DNA of 57,268 nucleotides from Actinomycetota bacterium (GTDB lineage Bacteria; Actinomycetota; Actinomycetes; S36-B12), in contig CANJCG010000001.1 of assembly GCA_947472655.1 (NCBI GenBank), forward strand, positions 1-57,268. The letters are read 5' to 3'. Below the pieces are notes generated by a model. It was not told where the DNA came from, searched no databases, and worked only from the letters and a program-made list of their open reading frames with translations. Below, piece by piece: positions 27,329-35,013 of this stretch; position 1 is the stretch's first letter, and every line of letters begins with the position of its first letter. Both the position numbers and the translations under genes were made by a program.

Positions 27329-27520
27329 TTAAGTGAATTCAGGGTCAAAACCAAAGTCATCTACCGAACCCGAAGCATTCAACGTTGATTGCAGCATCTC
27401 AAAGAGATGCTGCAACACGTCAGTGGCTTCGCGGCCGGGAATTTCTGGATCTAGGTGAACGCGCGCAGCCTGTGGTTCGGTGCTTCCTGCAGCGCGAGCT
27501 GCACTAGACGCTGAGACCAT
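27329..27520 (-). pseudogene. Truncated N-terminus of a lysophospholipid acyltransferase-like gene
   Basis: 63-residue frame, Ala/Ser/Glu-rich, then 'LQHLFEMLQSTLN' and ending in 'VDDFGFDPEFT' followed by a stop. From memory, actinobacterial acyltransferases of the Rv0502 type have such a low-complexity N-terminal extension ending in a 'VDxFGFDxxxT' motif just before the catalytic domain, and they sit here, between bS22 and serB1. The acyltransferase domain (HxxxxD) is absent downstream. No Shine-Dalgarno is seen 16 bases after the bS22 stop. It could instead be a small functional protein. Confidence 0.45.
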
Positions 27521-27535
27521 GGCCGCAAAGTGTCT

Positions 27536-27637
27536 CTACTTCTTCTTGTTACGGCGCTGCACTCGAGTACGGCGAAGCAACTTCTTATGCTTCTTCTTCG
27601 CCATACGCTTGCGACGCTTCTTGATAACTGAACCCAT
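27536..27637 (-). CDS. Small ribosomal protein bS22 (AURKAIP1/COX24 domain)
   Basis: 33 aa, extremely basic: begins MGSVIKKRRKRMAKKKHKK and ends 'LLRRTRVQRRNKKK'. This is the actinobacteria-specific small-subunit ribosomal protein bS22 (mycobacterial Rv0500B). ATG 27637 follows TGAGG by 8 bases. It lies between the HTH regulator and the remnant, its usual neighbourhood. Too short for most ORF callers. Confidence 0.95.
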   Translation of the reverse strand: MGSVIKKRRKRMAKKKHKKLLRRTRVQRRNKKK

Positions 27638-27661
27638 TGAAGGAACCTCACGTTTATTGCT

Positions 27662-27678
27662 AAAAGGTGAAAATCACC
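27662..27678 (-). terminator. Possible intrinsic terminator after the HTH gene
   Basis: On the minus strand GGTGA-TTT-TCACC is followed by TTTT (plus-strand 27678-27662). The stem is only 5 pairs, so termination would be weak. It lies 24 bases before the bS22 ATG and could alternatively act as a leader hairpin of bS22. Confidence 0.4.
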
Positions 27679-27718
27679 CATGATTTGAAGACTCGAGCCT
27701 ATCGCGACTCAAACTTTG

Positions 27719-27735
27719 CCAAGCGGCTGGCTTGG
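27719..27735 (-). terminator. Hairpin just downstream of the HTH gene
   Basis: CCAAGC-5-GCTTGG, a perfect 6-pair stem starting 13 bases after the HTH stop codon. No T-run follows on the minus strand, so it may be a U-less terminator or a 3'-end stabiliser. Confidence 0.35.
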
Positions 27736-27748
27736 TCAGGGGGTGCGC

Positions 27749-27955
27749 TTACGCGGTTTCGACGTAGGAATCGCGTAGATAGTCATGAACAGCTTGCTCA
27801 GGAACACGAAATGAGCGACCGACGCGCACAGCAGTCAGTTCACCGTGGTGAACCAAGCGGTACACAGTCATCTTCGACACACGCATGAGCGCAGCCACTT
27901 CAGCAACGGTCAGAAACCGGACCTCGCTGAGCGAACGGTCAGTGCTTGTCGACAT
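27749..27955 (-). CDS. Small HTH (excisionase/BldC-type) DNA-binding protein
   Basis: 68 aa from ATG 27955. A single MerR/excisionase-type helix-turn-helix: 'FLTVAEVAALMRVSKMTVYRLV' with the wing 'VRVGRSFRVPEQAV'. It matches the mycobacterial Rv0500A-type protein next to bS22 rather than BldC proper. The frame is open 33 codons upstream, but the homologous part begins at MSTSTDR. A promoter with 16-base spacing is visible about 70-100 bases upstream. Targets unknown. Confidence 0.85.
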   Translation of the reverse strand: MSTSTDRSLSEVRFLTVAEVAALMRVSKMTVYRLVHHGELTAVRVGRSFRVPEQAVHDYLRDSYVETA

Positions 27956-28026
27956 CTCACACCAAACTTCCTGCGACCCAATCGCACCGGCATCCCGGTG
28001 ACCGACGACTTGCATCGCGAAACGGC

Positions 28027-28054
28027 AATCTAGTGCCCCCAGCCCATAAAGCAA
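28027..28054 (-). promoter_or_regulatory. Promoter of the HTH gene
   Basis: Minus-strand TTGCTT (28054-28049), 16-base spacer and TAGATT (28032-28027). It lies directly downstream of the acuC stop and would give a leader of about 65 bases, in contrast to the leaderless starts elsewhere. Confidence 0.5.
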
Positions 28055-28079
28055 AGGCGAAGGGGATTACTTCTTCCCA

Positions 28080-29276
28080 CTAAAACCATTCTACCGGCTC
28101 AATCACGAGACCCCAGCCCGGAAAAATTGCCCTCCGAGTGGCCAATATCGCTTGGTCTACCTGGTCCTCTGGGTCATACCCACTGTCAAAAGGACGAGCC
28201 CAAGGCGTATGGCCATCAGTCATCAATTCCGGGCTTATTTGCCCAAGCTCTGACTCAACAAAAGCACGGTATTCAGCGGGTAATGGCGTTCCTGGTTCAA
28301 TCGGATGCCCCGTGATTTCGGCTATCAAGTGGGTCCAAGCGCGAGCAACCACTTCCACCCAGGCGTATCCACCACCACCAACTGCGAGCCACTTGCCCGC
28401 TGCGTACTTATGTGCCCATCGGTGTACTAATTCGTAGGAACTTCGTTGCCCATCAAGACTCATCGTTAGGTGCGCCAGAGGGTCTAACACGTGCGCATCT
28501 GCACCATTTTGAGTAACCAATATCTGTGGATCAAAGGCTTCCAATACGTCAGGGACGATCGCCGAGAAGGCTCGCAGCCAACCTTGATCCCCCGTTCCAG
28601 CAGGCAAGGCAACGTTGATTGCCGAGGCCGGAGCATTGGGACCACCACTTTCTTGCGGGTATCCACTGCCGGGAAAGAGAGTTTTTGGGCTCTCATGTAA
28701 CGAAATCGTGACGACTCTTGGGTCGTCCCAGAACATTGCCTGCACTCCATCGCCGTGATGAACATCTAGATCCAGATAGGCGATGCGCTCATAGCCTTGA
28801 TCGAGCAACCATTGAATGCCGACGGCGATGTCGTTGTAGACACAGAATCCTTCAGCGGATGCAGGCATGGCATGGTGTAGCCCGCCCGCCAAACTCACCG
28901 CGTGATCAAACTCGCCTGAGTGCAGGGCTTGGGCTGCCATCAGGGTTGCACCACATACGCGCGCAGACTCTTCATGCATGTTCGCAAACACTGGAACATC
29001 AGCCGTACCAAGTCCATGCTGCTCATCAACTAAAGAAGAATCACTTGATGCCGCTACGACTACGTCAATGTATTGCGAAGTATGCACTCTTTCGAGGTCT
29101 GCCCGCGAAGCAGGAACCACTGGACTGAGAAGAACAACATTCTCTTGATCGAATAACTCGAATGCTGCGCTAAGCCGTATCGCTAACTGCGTGCGAATTG
29201 GTGCTAGCGGATGGCCTGGACCAAAGTCATAGCCCTTGAGTTTGTCATCCCACACCACACCAACACGGTCGCTCAT
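28080..29276 (-). CDS. acuC: AcuC-type zinc deacetylase
   Basis: Histone-deacetylase-like protein lysine deacetylase, 398 aa. Zinc-site and catalytic motifs: 'SLAGGLHHAMP' (tandem His), 'YLDLDVHHGDGVQ' and 'LVTQNGADAHVLDPL'. AcuC proteins remove acetyl groups, classically from acetyl-CoA synthetase; the partner here is not visible. ATG 29276 overlaps the proC stop by 4 bases, an order shared with other actinobacteria. Confidence 0.93.
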   Translation of the reverse strand: MSDRVGVVWDDKLKGYDFGPGHPLAPIRTQLAIRLSAAFELFDQENVVLLSPVVPASRADLERVHTSQYIDVVVAASSDSSLVDEQHGLGTADVPVFANMHEESARVCGATLMAAQALHSGEFDHAVSLAGGLHHAMPASAEGFCVYNDIAVGIQWLLDQGYERIAYLDLDVHHGDGVQAMFWDDPRVVTISLHESPKTLFPGSGYPQESGGPNAPASAINVALPAGTGDQGWLRAFSAIVPDVLEAFDPQILVTQNGADAHVLDPLAHLTMSLDGQRSSYELVHRWAHKYAAGKWLAVGGGGYAWVEVVARAWTHLIAEITGHPIEPGTPLPAEYRAFVESELGQISPELMTDGHTPWARPFDSGYDPEDQVDQAILATRRAIFPGWGLVIEPVEWF

Positions 29277-30067
29277 GACCCCGATAATTCCGCACTGCGA
29301 TCGCGAGCTGAGACCATGCCTGCAATGATGCCGTCTCGAACGCCATGCTCATCAAAAGTAGCAATTGCTGCAGCAGTTGTTCCGTTTGGTGAAGTCACAT
29401 TCGCTCGTAACTCAACAGGAGATTGCGTAGATGCCGCAAGGAGTTCTGCCGATCCAAGTATCGTCTGCGCCACCGCTGTGCGCGCATCATCGTGCGACAA
29501 ACCTGCTTGCTGGGCCCCAAGCATCATTGCTTCAGCGAGATAGAACACATAGGCGGGACCGCTGCCTGAAGTTGCTGTTATCGCATCTTGCAGAGACTCT
29601 GGAATCTCTAAGACAACACCGACTGCGCTCAAGAGTTCAACAGCCTGAGCAAACTGCTCGGGCTGGCATGTGAGGCCGGCACTCATCCCGATGACTCCAC
29701 GCTGAATTCTTGCGGGTGTGTTAGGCATCGCGCGAACAACTGCCGCCTGTGGAACCAGCGATTCAATTGTTTCGGTGGTCACTCCTGCTGCGATCGAGAT
29801 GATTAACGCGCCAGTTGGCACAACATCAGAAATCTCGTCGAGAGCAGCTCGCATGTCTTGCGGCTTCACCACCGCAATGATCACTTGTGCCCCTGCCACA
29901 GCTGTGCGTGAATCCGCACATGAAACGCCATAGCGCTCGACTAATTCTTGACCACGATCTTCGCGCTGTTCAACCACAACAATGTTCGGTTTTGGATCGA
30001 GTAGCAGTAGCCCAGCTATCAAGGCCTCGCCCATGACACCGCCACCCAGTACAACTATGTGCGTCAT
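29273..30067 (-). CDS. proC: Pyrroline-5-carboxylate reductase
   Basis: Last step of proline synthesis. 264 aa from ATG 30067. NAD(P)-binding 'IVVLGGGVMGEALI' at the N-terminus and the P5CR signature 'TATSGSGPAYVFYLAEAM'. The frame opens 7 codons earlier at GTG 30088, but ATG 30067 has AAAGG at 5 bases and gives the standard N-terminus (MTHIVVLGGG). Confidence 0.95.
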   Translation of the reverse strand: MTHIVVLGGGVMGEALIAGLLLLDPKPNIVVVEQREDRGQELVERYGVSCADSRTAVAGAQVIIAVVKPQDMRAALDEISDVVPTGALIISIAAGVTTETIESLVPQAAVVRAMPNTPARIQRGVIGMSAGLTCQPEQFAQAVELLSAVGVVLEIPESLQDAITATSGSGPAYVFYLAEAMMLGAQQAGLSHDDARTAVAQTILGSAELLAASTQSPVELRANVTSPNGTTAAAIATFDEHGVRDGIIAGMVSARDRSAELSGS

Positions 30068-30110
30068 TGCAGCCTTTCTACGCCGCACGTCACTTGACCC
30101 GGCAGTAGTC

Positions 30111-30902
30111 CTAGCCTGCCATGGGTGCGCTGTGAGTTCGGGTGAAGGTCAAAGCTTCGGCGAGGTCTGCCGCTCGCTCCTGACGCGTTTGAGCCGACCG
30201 GGTGTTGACTTCCACAATCAGATTGCCGCTGAATCCGACGCCAGCCAAGTGAGCAAGCACCTGTGCAACTGGCTGAGTCCCTCGCCCCGGAATCAGATGC
30301 TCATCCTTTGCCGTGTCTCGCCCATCGGCCAAGTGCATGTGAGCTACCCGGTTTCCAAGACTGCGTACCAAATCAAGCGCGTCGGTCTGAGAGACGGATG
30401 TATGCGAGAGATCCACCGTGGTGTTGGCGTATTCCTCGTCTCGGATATCCCAGCTTGGGGCGTAAGCCGTGATCTCCTGTGACAGCGCCCGCCACGGAAA
30501 CATGTTTTCAACCGCAAAGACGATGTCCGTCTCATCATCCATTCGGGCAAGACCAGTGACGAATTCTTGGGCATAACTTCTTTGCCACCGAAAAGGAGGA
30601 TGCACCACAACCGTGCGAGCGCCAAGTGCTTCTGCTGTGACCTGCGCGCGCTGAAGCTTTCCCCAGGGGTCAGAGCCCCAAACCCGCTGAGTCACGAGCA
30701 AACACGGTGAATGAATGGATAAGACCGGGACTTGGTACTCCTGGACGAGTTCGTTGAGGAGGTACGAATCTTGACTGGCCGCATCCGTGCCGACCATCAC
30801 TTCTACCCCGTCGTATCCGAGTTCGGCAGCGATAGCGAAAGCAGCTTCTGTGGATTCAGGGAATACCGACGAAGTTGAAAGTCCGACCAGCGGAGCTGTC
30901 AT
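30111..30902 (-). CDS. TIM-barrel sugar phosphate isomerase/epimerase-like protein
   Basis: 263 aa from ATG 30902, xylose-isomerase-like TIM barrel (AP_endonuc_2 fold): 'GYDGVEVMVG', 'VLSIHSPC', 'TVVVHPPFRWQ', 'FAVENMFPW', 'HMHLADG'. Substrate unknown. The long upstream frame overlaps the P-type ATPase; ATG 30902 makes an ATGA overlap with its stop. Position matches mycobacterial Rv0498, next to ppx1 and proC. Confidence 0.85.
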   Translation of the reverse strand: MTAPLVGLSTSSVFPESTEAAFAIAAELGYDGVEVMVGTDAASQDSYLLNELVQEYQVPVLSIHSPCLLVTQRVWGSDPWGKLQRAQVTAEALGARTVVVHPPFRWQRSYAQEFVTGLARMDDETDIVFAVENMFPWRALSQEITAYAPSWDIRDEEYANTTVDLSHTSVSQTDALDLVRSLGNRVAHMHLADGRDTAKDEHLIPGRGTQPVAQVLAHLAGVGFSGNLIVEVNTRSAQTRQERAADLAEALTFTRTHSAPMAG

Positions 30903-33223
30903 GGTGCCCGACGCCACCGATCTGTGATTTTCGTTGCGATGCCCACCAAAATTGCGCCGATCACCCCAACTACAACAGCGACAGCTGAGTAGCGTTCGGG
31001 TGAAAGTGAAAGAGCAAAGAATTTCGATAGCCAAGGAATGAATAAAACTGCTACAAAAGCAACAATCATTGTGGCGACGAGGGCAAGTCGAATGAAATTG
31101 AGTGGCCGAGCACTTTGGGTGAGTACTGCCATGGCAACAATGAACAAAGTGACGGTTGCTGCCGATTGCGCACTACTCACTGGCTCACCGACCCCAAGTG
31201 CTGCCCCATAACTAGTGAAGGCCGCGATAGCGCAGATGGTTCCGGCTGGCGCTGTAAACAGCAATACCCGCTTAAAGAAACCAGGACGAAAACGCTCGGT
31301 GTTTGGCATCAGAGCAAGAAAGAATCCCGGGATGCCGATGGTGAGTGCGCCAATCAAGGTGAGATGCCTTGGTAAGAATGGAAATTCCACAGCAAAGATG
31401 CCAGTCGCGATTGAAATCAGTATCGCGTAAAAGGACTTCGTCAGGAAAACATCGGAAACTCGTTCAATGTTGCCGAGCACTCGACGGCCTTCAGCTACCA
31501 CACCTGGCATAACCGACCACTTGTTATCAAGTAAGACCAATTGGGCTACGGCTCGAGTTGCAGCAGACCCCGAACCCATCGAAATACCAAGATCTGCCGA
31601 CTTCAACGCCAGCACATCGTTGACACCATCGCCTGTCATAGCAACGGTTAATCCTTGAAGATGCAACGCATCCACCATCGCTTGCTTTTGTGCAGGTGTG
31701 ACGCGGCCAAATACCGAGGAGCGCATCACTGCAGCGCTCAACTCAGCGGGGTCACTGGGCAACGTGCGTGCATCCACGGGTGCATCAGCCCCAGGAACGC
31801 CAGCCAGCGTCGCGATGGCCCCAACGGTGACTGCGTTGTCACCTGAGATCACTTTGATGTTGACCCCCTGATCAAGGAAGTACTGCACTGTCTCGGCGGC
31901 ATCTGAGCGCAGCCGTTGATCGATCAGAACCAACCCAAAAATTTCCAGTCCACTCACGGGTAGATCCGCATTCATTTCGGTTTCAGCTTTGCCAACCGCA
32001 AGCACTCGCGAGCCGTCAGTGGCAAGTTGTTCTGCTTGAGCCAGCGCAGGATGGCCGGAATCAATAATCATTTCTGGTGCGCCGAGGACCCAGGTTCCGC
32101 GATCAGCGAAGGTCGCACCTGACCATTTGCGTGCACTAGAAAATGGAACGCTTGAAATCACTGTCCACGTTGAGGTGGGATATGAATCAGCGACTGCTGC
32201 AAGTGTGGGGTTCGGTATTGATTCAACGGTTGCCAAAGCACCGAGAACTTCTTGAAGCTCTTCAACTGAACCCTGCAAGGTGACGAGTTCACGAACGTGC
32301 ATTCCGGGCTCAGTGAGTGTTCCGGTTTTGTCAACACAAATGGTGTCGACACGAGCCAATACTTCAACAGCAGGCATGTCTTGAACGAGCACTTTCTTTG
32401 CCGAAAGCCGTATGACTGACACCGCCATCGCGATGCTGGTGAGTAGCACTAAACCTTCGGGAACCATCGTGACCATGCCCGCGATCGTGCCGCGAATGGC
32501 ATCTGGCCACGAGGCATCAGCGCGCACAACTTGCGAGTAGAGCAACAAGGCGCCGACCGGCAACAGCAGGAAGGAAACTGCGCGAATAAAACCGTTGATG
32601 GCATCACGCAATTCCGAATTAGTGAGGTGGAACTTCTTGGCCTGTTCGGTTAAACCAGCCGCAAACGAATCACGGCCAACGCGTGTTGCCTGCATAAGCC
32701 CACTGCCCGCAACAACAAATGATCCTGACATTCCTTCATCATTGTGCACTTTGTCAACAGAATCTGCCTCACCTGTGAGCAAACTTTCATCGATTTCTAA
32801 ACCTTGTGATTCCACGATCACACCATCGACAACAAGTTGATCACCCGCTGAAAGCAAAATGAAATCACCAAGAACAACTTCACTTGCATCTATCTCTACA
32901 TCGATGCCGTCACGCCGAACGATTGGCCGTGCGGCACCAAGCACCGACAAACGTTCCAGAGCCCGGGCCGCGCGATATTCCTGAACAATTCCAATAGCGG
33001 TGTTGGCGACGATCGCAAATCCAAATAGGGAATCCTGAAATGGCGCAACGATCCACATGACGACCCACATCGAGCCAATAACGAAGTTGAAACGTGTGAG
33101 TGTGTTGGCTTTAACGATGTCGGCCAGACTGCGACTCGTTGCTGACGGTGCAATATTGACCTGGCCTGCAGCGATTCTTGTCGCAACTTCCGATGAAGTT
33201 AGCCCTGGCTGCAGTTGCGTCAT
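30899..33223 (-). CDS. P-type cation-transporting ATPase (CtpE-like)
   Basis: 774 aa from ATG 33223. All P-type hallmarks: 'LTGEADS' (actuator), 'MVPEGLVLL' in M4, phosphorylation site 'CVDKTGTLTEP', and hinge 'TGDGVNDVLALKSAD'. It lacks N-terminal metal-binding cysteine domains and has a PEGL rather than CPC motif, so heavy-metal export is unlikely; it resembles CtpE, a calcium-transporting ATPase of mycobacteria. ATGA overlaps at both ends couple it to ppx and the TIM-barrel gene. Confidence 0.88.
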   Translation of the reverse strand: MTQLQPGLTSSEVATRIAAGQVNIAPSATSRSLADIVKANTLTRFNFVIGSMWVVMWIVAPFQDSLFGFAIVANTAIGIVQEYRAARALERLSVLGAARPIVRRDGIDVEIDASEVVLGDFILLSAGDQLVVDGVIVESQGLEIDESLLTGEADSVDKVHNDEGMSGSFVVAGSGLMQATRVGRDSFAAGLTEQAKKFHLTNSELRDAINGFIRAVSFLLLPVGALLLYSQVVRADASWPDAIRGTIAGMVTMVPEGLVLLTSIAMAVSVIRLSAKKVLVQDMPAVEVLARVDTICVDKTGTLTEPGMHVRELVTLQGSVEELQEVLGALATVESIPNPTLAAVADSYPTSTWTVISSVPFSSARKWSGATFADRGTWVLGAPEMIIDSGHPALAQAEQLATDGSRVLAVGKAETEMNADLPVSGLEIFGLVLIDQRLRSDAAETVQYFLDQGVNIKVISGDNAVTVGAIATLAGVPGADAPVDARTLPSDPAELSAAVMRSSVFGRVTPAQKQAMVDALHLQGLTVAMTGDGVNDVLALKSADLGISMGSGSAATRAVAQLVLLDNKWSVMPGVVAEGRRVLGNIERVSDVFLTKSFYAILISIATGIFAVEFPFLPRHLTLIGALTIGIPGFFLALMPNTERFRPGFFKRVLLFTAPAGTICAIAAFTSYGAALGVGEPVSSAQSAATVTLFIVAMAVLTQSARPLNFIRLALVATMIVAFVAVLFIPWLSKFFALSLSPERYSAVAVVVGVIGAILVGIATKITDRWRRAP

Positions 33224-34149
33224 GTCGGCAGTCCATCCATTCGATGTAAAATCACGCCTTCTCGAAGCGCCCAAGGACAAATTGAGACTTCGTCGATACC
33301 AAGCAGTTCCATCGCGGCTTCGGCAACAATTGCTCCTGCGAGCAATTGCTCAGCTCGACCTTCAGATACTCCTGGAATCAAAGCGCGCTCAGCCACGGGA
33401 AGAACAGCGAGCTCGTTGACCAGTCTCTTCACTGAAGTCAAAGTCAGTTCCCTGTCAACGAACAAGCCCTCACTTGAAGATGGCGCACCTGCGATGCGTG
33501 CGAGTTGCTTAAGAGTTTTGGATGAACCCACTGCGATTCGCGGCACTCCGCCGCGATGCATCTTTCCTACGACACTGGCAATCGAAGCGCGCACGTGCTT
33601 ACGCAGTTTGCGTAATTCATCTGGCGTTGGCGGATCGTTGTGGAAATACTCCCGGGTGAGTCGGCCCGCTCCTAACGGCAAGGAGACCGCAACATCCGGT
33701 TCTTCGTCAACGCCAGAGGCTAGTTCCAAGGATCCACCGCCGATGTCAACCACGAGCAAACGACCAGCAGACCAGCCAAACCAGCGCCGCACTGCCAAGA
33801 ATGTCATTCGTGCCTCGTCTTCGCCGGAGAGCACTTCAACCTGTATGCCGGTTTCATCCATTACGCGATTGAGCACATTGACGCCATTGCCCGCGTCTCT
33901 AATAGCACTCGTCGCAAAGGCCATCAGCTCGCTGACCCCGAGGTCTTCAGCCAAGCTCTGAGATTTGCGGATGAATTCAAGCAGCGTCTCAACGGCCTCG
34001 TCGTCGACATTGCCTTCGGGCGTGAGATGTTCGGCAAGACGTAATGGAATCTTGAGTTTGGAGGCTGGGATTGGTGCTGCCCCGTAATGGGCGTCGACAA
34101 GCAAAAGATGGACCGTGTTGGAACCTATGTCGAGAACTCCCATGCGCAC
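33220..34149 (-). CDS. Ppx/GppA-family exopolyphosphatase
   Basis: 309 aa, ASKHA-fold phosphatase acting on polyphosphate and/or pppGpp. Phosphate-1 motif 'MGVLDIGSNTVHLLLVD', phosphate-2 'VVDIGGGSLELA'. Short form like mycobacterial Ppx1 (Rv0496), lacking the C-terminal domains of E. coli Ppx. GTG 34149 lies 6 bases after TACCGT, two codons before the more usual ATG; either is possible. Confidence 0.9.
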   Translation of the reverse strand: MRMGVLDIGSNTVHLLLVDAHYGAAPIPASKLKIPLRLAEHLTPEGNVDDEAVETLLEFIRKSQSLAEDLGVSELMAFATSAIRDAGNGVNVLNRVMDETGIQVEVLSGEDEARMTFLAVRRWFGWSAGRLLVVDIGGGSLELASGVDEEPDVAVSLPLGAGRLTREYFHNDPPTPDELRKLRKHVRASIASVVGKMHRGGVPRIAVGSSKTLKQLARIAGAPSSSEGLFVDRELTLTSVKRLVNELAVLPVAERALIPGVSEGRAEQLLAGAIVAEAAMELLGIDEVSICPWALREGVILHRMDGLPT

Positions 34150-34155
34150 ATGCCA

Positions 34156-34224
34156 ACGGTACTCAAATTCATCTGCCAGCCCATACCCGCCTCGCTATTC
34201 CTTCCCCCGGTGTTCGCATAGAGT
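34156..34224. promoter_or_regulatory. Divergent leaderless promoters for ppx and the 8-Cys protein
   Basis: Minus-strand TACCGT (34161-34156) ends 6 bases before the ppx GTG; plus-strand TAGAGT (34219-34224) ends 6 bases before ATG 34231. Nothing else was recognised in the 81-base gap. Confidence 0.6.
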
Positions 34225-34230
34225 GTCGCC

Positions 34231-34983
34231 ATGGCTGAAGTGATGTTGGACTTTCCTCGACAGTGGTTTGAGTTCACTGATCCAGCCGATGAAGATCAAC
34301 GCATCCGTGCTGACCTCACCTGGCTGACATCTCGCTGGACCTGCATCTTTGGTCGCGGCTGTCCGGGTATCTATGCATCCTCACCTGAAGCTGGTTGCTG
34401 CACTCTGGGTGCGCACTTTTCTGACAAAGAAGACCGGCAACGCACTGAGAAATGGGTCGCTAAACTCGATGCAAGTCTCTGGCAAAACCATAAGACCGGC
34501 ACGAAAAAGGGCTGGATGGTTAAAGAAGAGGGCGAATGGAAGACCCGGGTAGTTCGCAAGGCTTGTATTTTTCATAACGACCCAGATTTTGCAGGTGGCT
34601 ACGGCTGCGCACTTCATCACCTTGCCGAACGTGAAGGGGTCTCGTTCGTTGAGACCAAGCCCGAGGTGTGTTGGCAAGTGCCTATGCGTCGCTCCTTTGA
34701 GAATGTCGAGCATCCCGATGAAACAGAGACAACCGTCGTGGTTCTCGGTGAATTCGATCGCGGTTCCTGGGGCCCTGGCGGGCATGATCTTGATTGGTAT
34801 TGCAGCTCCAACCCAGCTGCTCACATTGGTACTGAGCCGGTCTATATCAGCAGCAAGACCGAGATGGTTGCCCTGATTGGGGCACAGGCCTACGAAATCG
34901 TGGCCGAGGCATGCCGCAAACTCGAGCTCATGCGCACCACAAGTGGCTTAGACATCGCGCCACATCCAGCCGACCCGCACTAG
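34231..34983 (+). CDS. Conserved cysteine-rich protein (Rv0495c-like)
   Basis: 250 aa, soluble, no signal peptide. Eight cysteines at 38, 44, 56, 57, 112, 126, 147 and 191, in conserved-looking contexts: 'WTCIFGRGCPGIY', 'GCCTLGAHF', 'GGYGCALHHLA', 'PEVCWQVPMRR', 'DWYCSSNP'. The pattern suggests a bound iron-sulfur cluster or zinc, resembling YkgJ/DUF3109-type proteins, but I do not recognise a defined function. Its place next to ppx matches mycobacterial Rv0495c. ATG 34231 is 6 bases after TAGAGT. Confidence 0.8.
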   Translation: MAEVMLDFPRQWFEFTDPADEDQRIRADLTWLTSRWTCIFGRGCPGIYASSPEAGCCTLGAHFSDKEDRQRTEKWVAKLDASLWQNHKTGTKKGWMVKEEGEWKTRVVRKACIFHNDPDFAGGYGCALHHLAEREGVSFVETKPEVCWQVPMRRSFENVEHPDETETTVVVLGEFDRGSWGPGGHDLDWYCSSNPAAHIGTEPVYISSKTEMVALIGAQAYEIVAEACRKLELMRTTSGLDIAPHPADPH

Positions 34984-35001
34984 ATCGTCAGCCCTGCCCG
35001 A

Positions 35002-35007
35002 TAGCGT
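35002..35007 (+). promoter_or_regulatory. -10 element of radA (leaderless type)
   Basis: TAGCGT ends 6 bases before the radA ATG, with no Shine-Dalgarno sequence in between. Confidence 0.55.
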
Positions 35008-35013
35008 CAACCC

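Noticed and set aside
27204..27330. GTTGC...GCAAC pairing downstream of the HAD-IB gene as a terminator
   Set aside because: Loop of 13 bases and no T-run; too weak to report.
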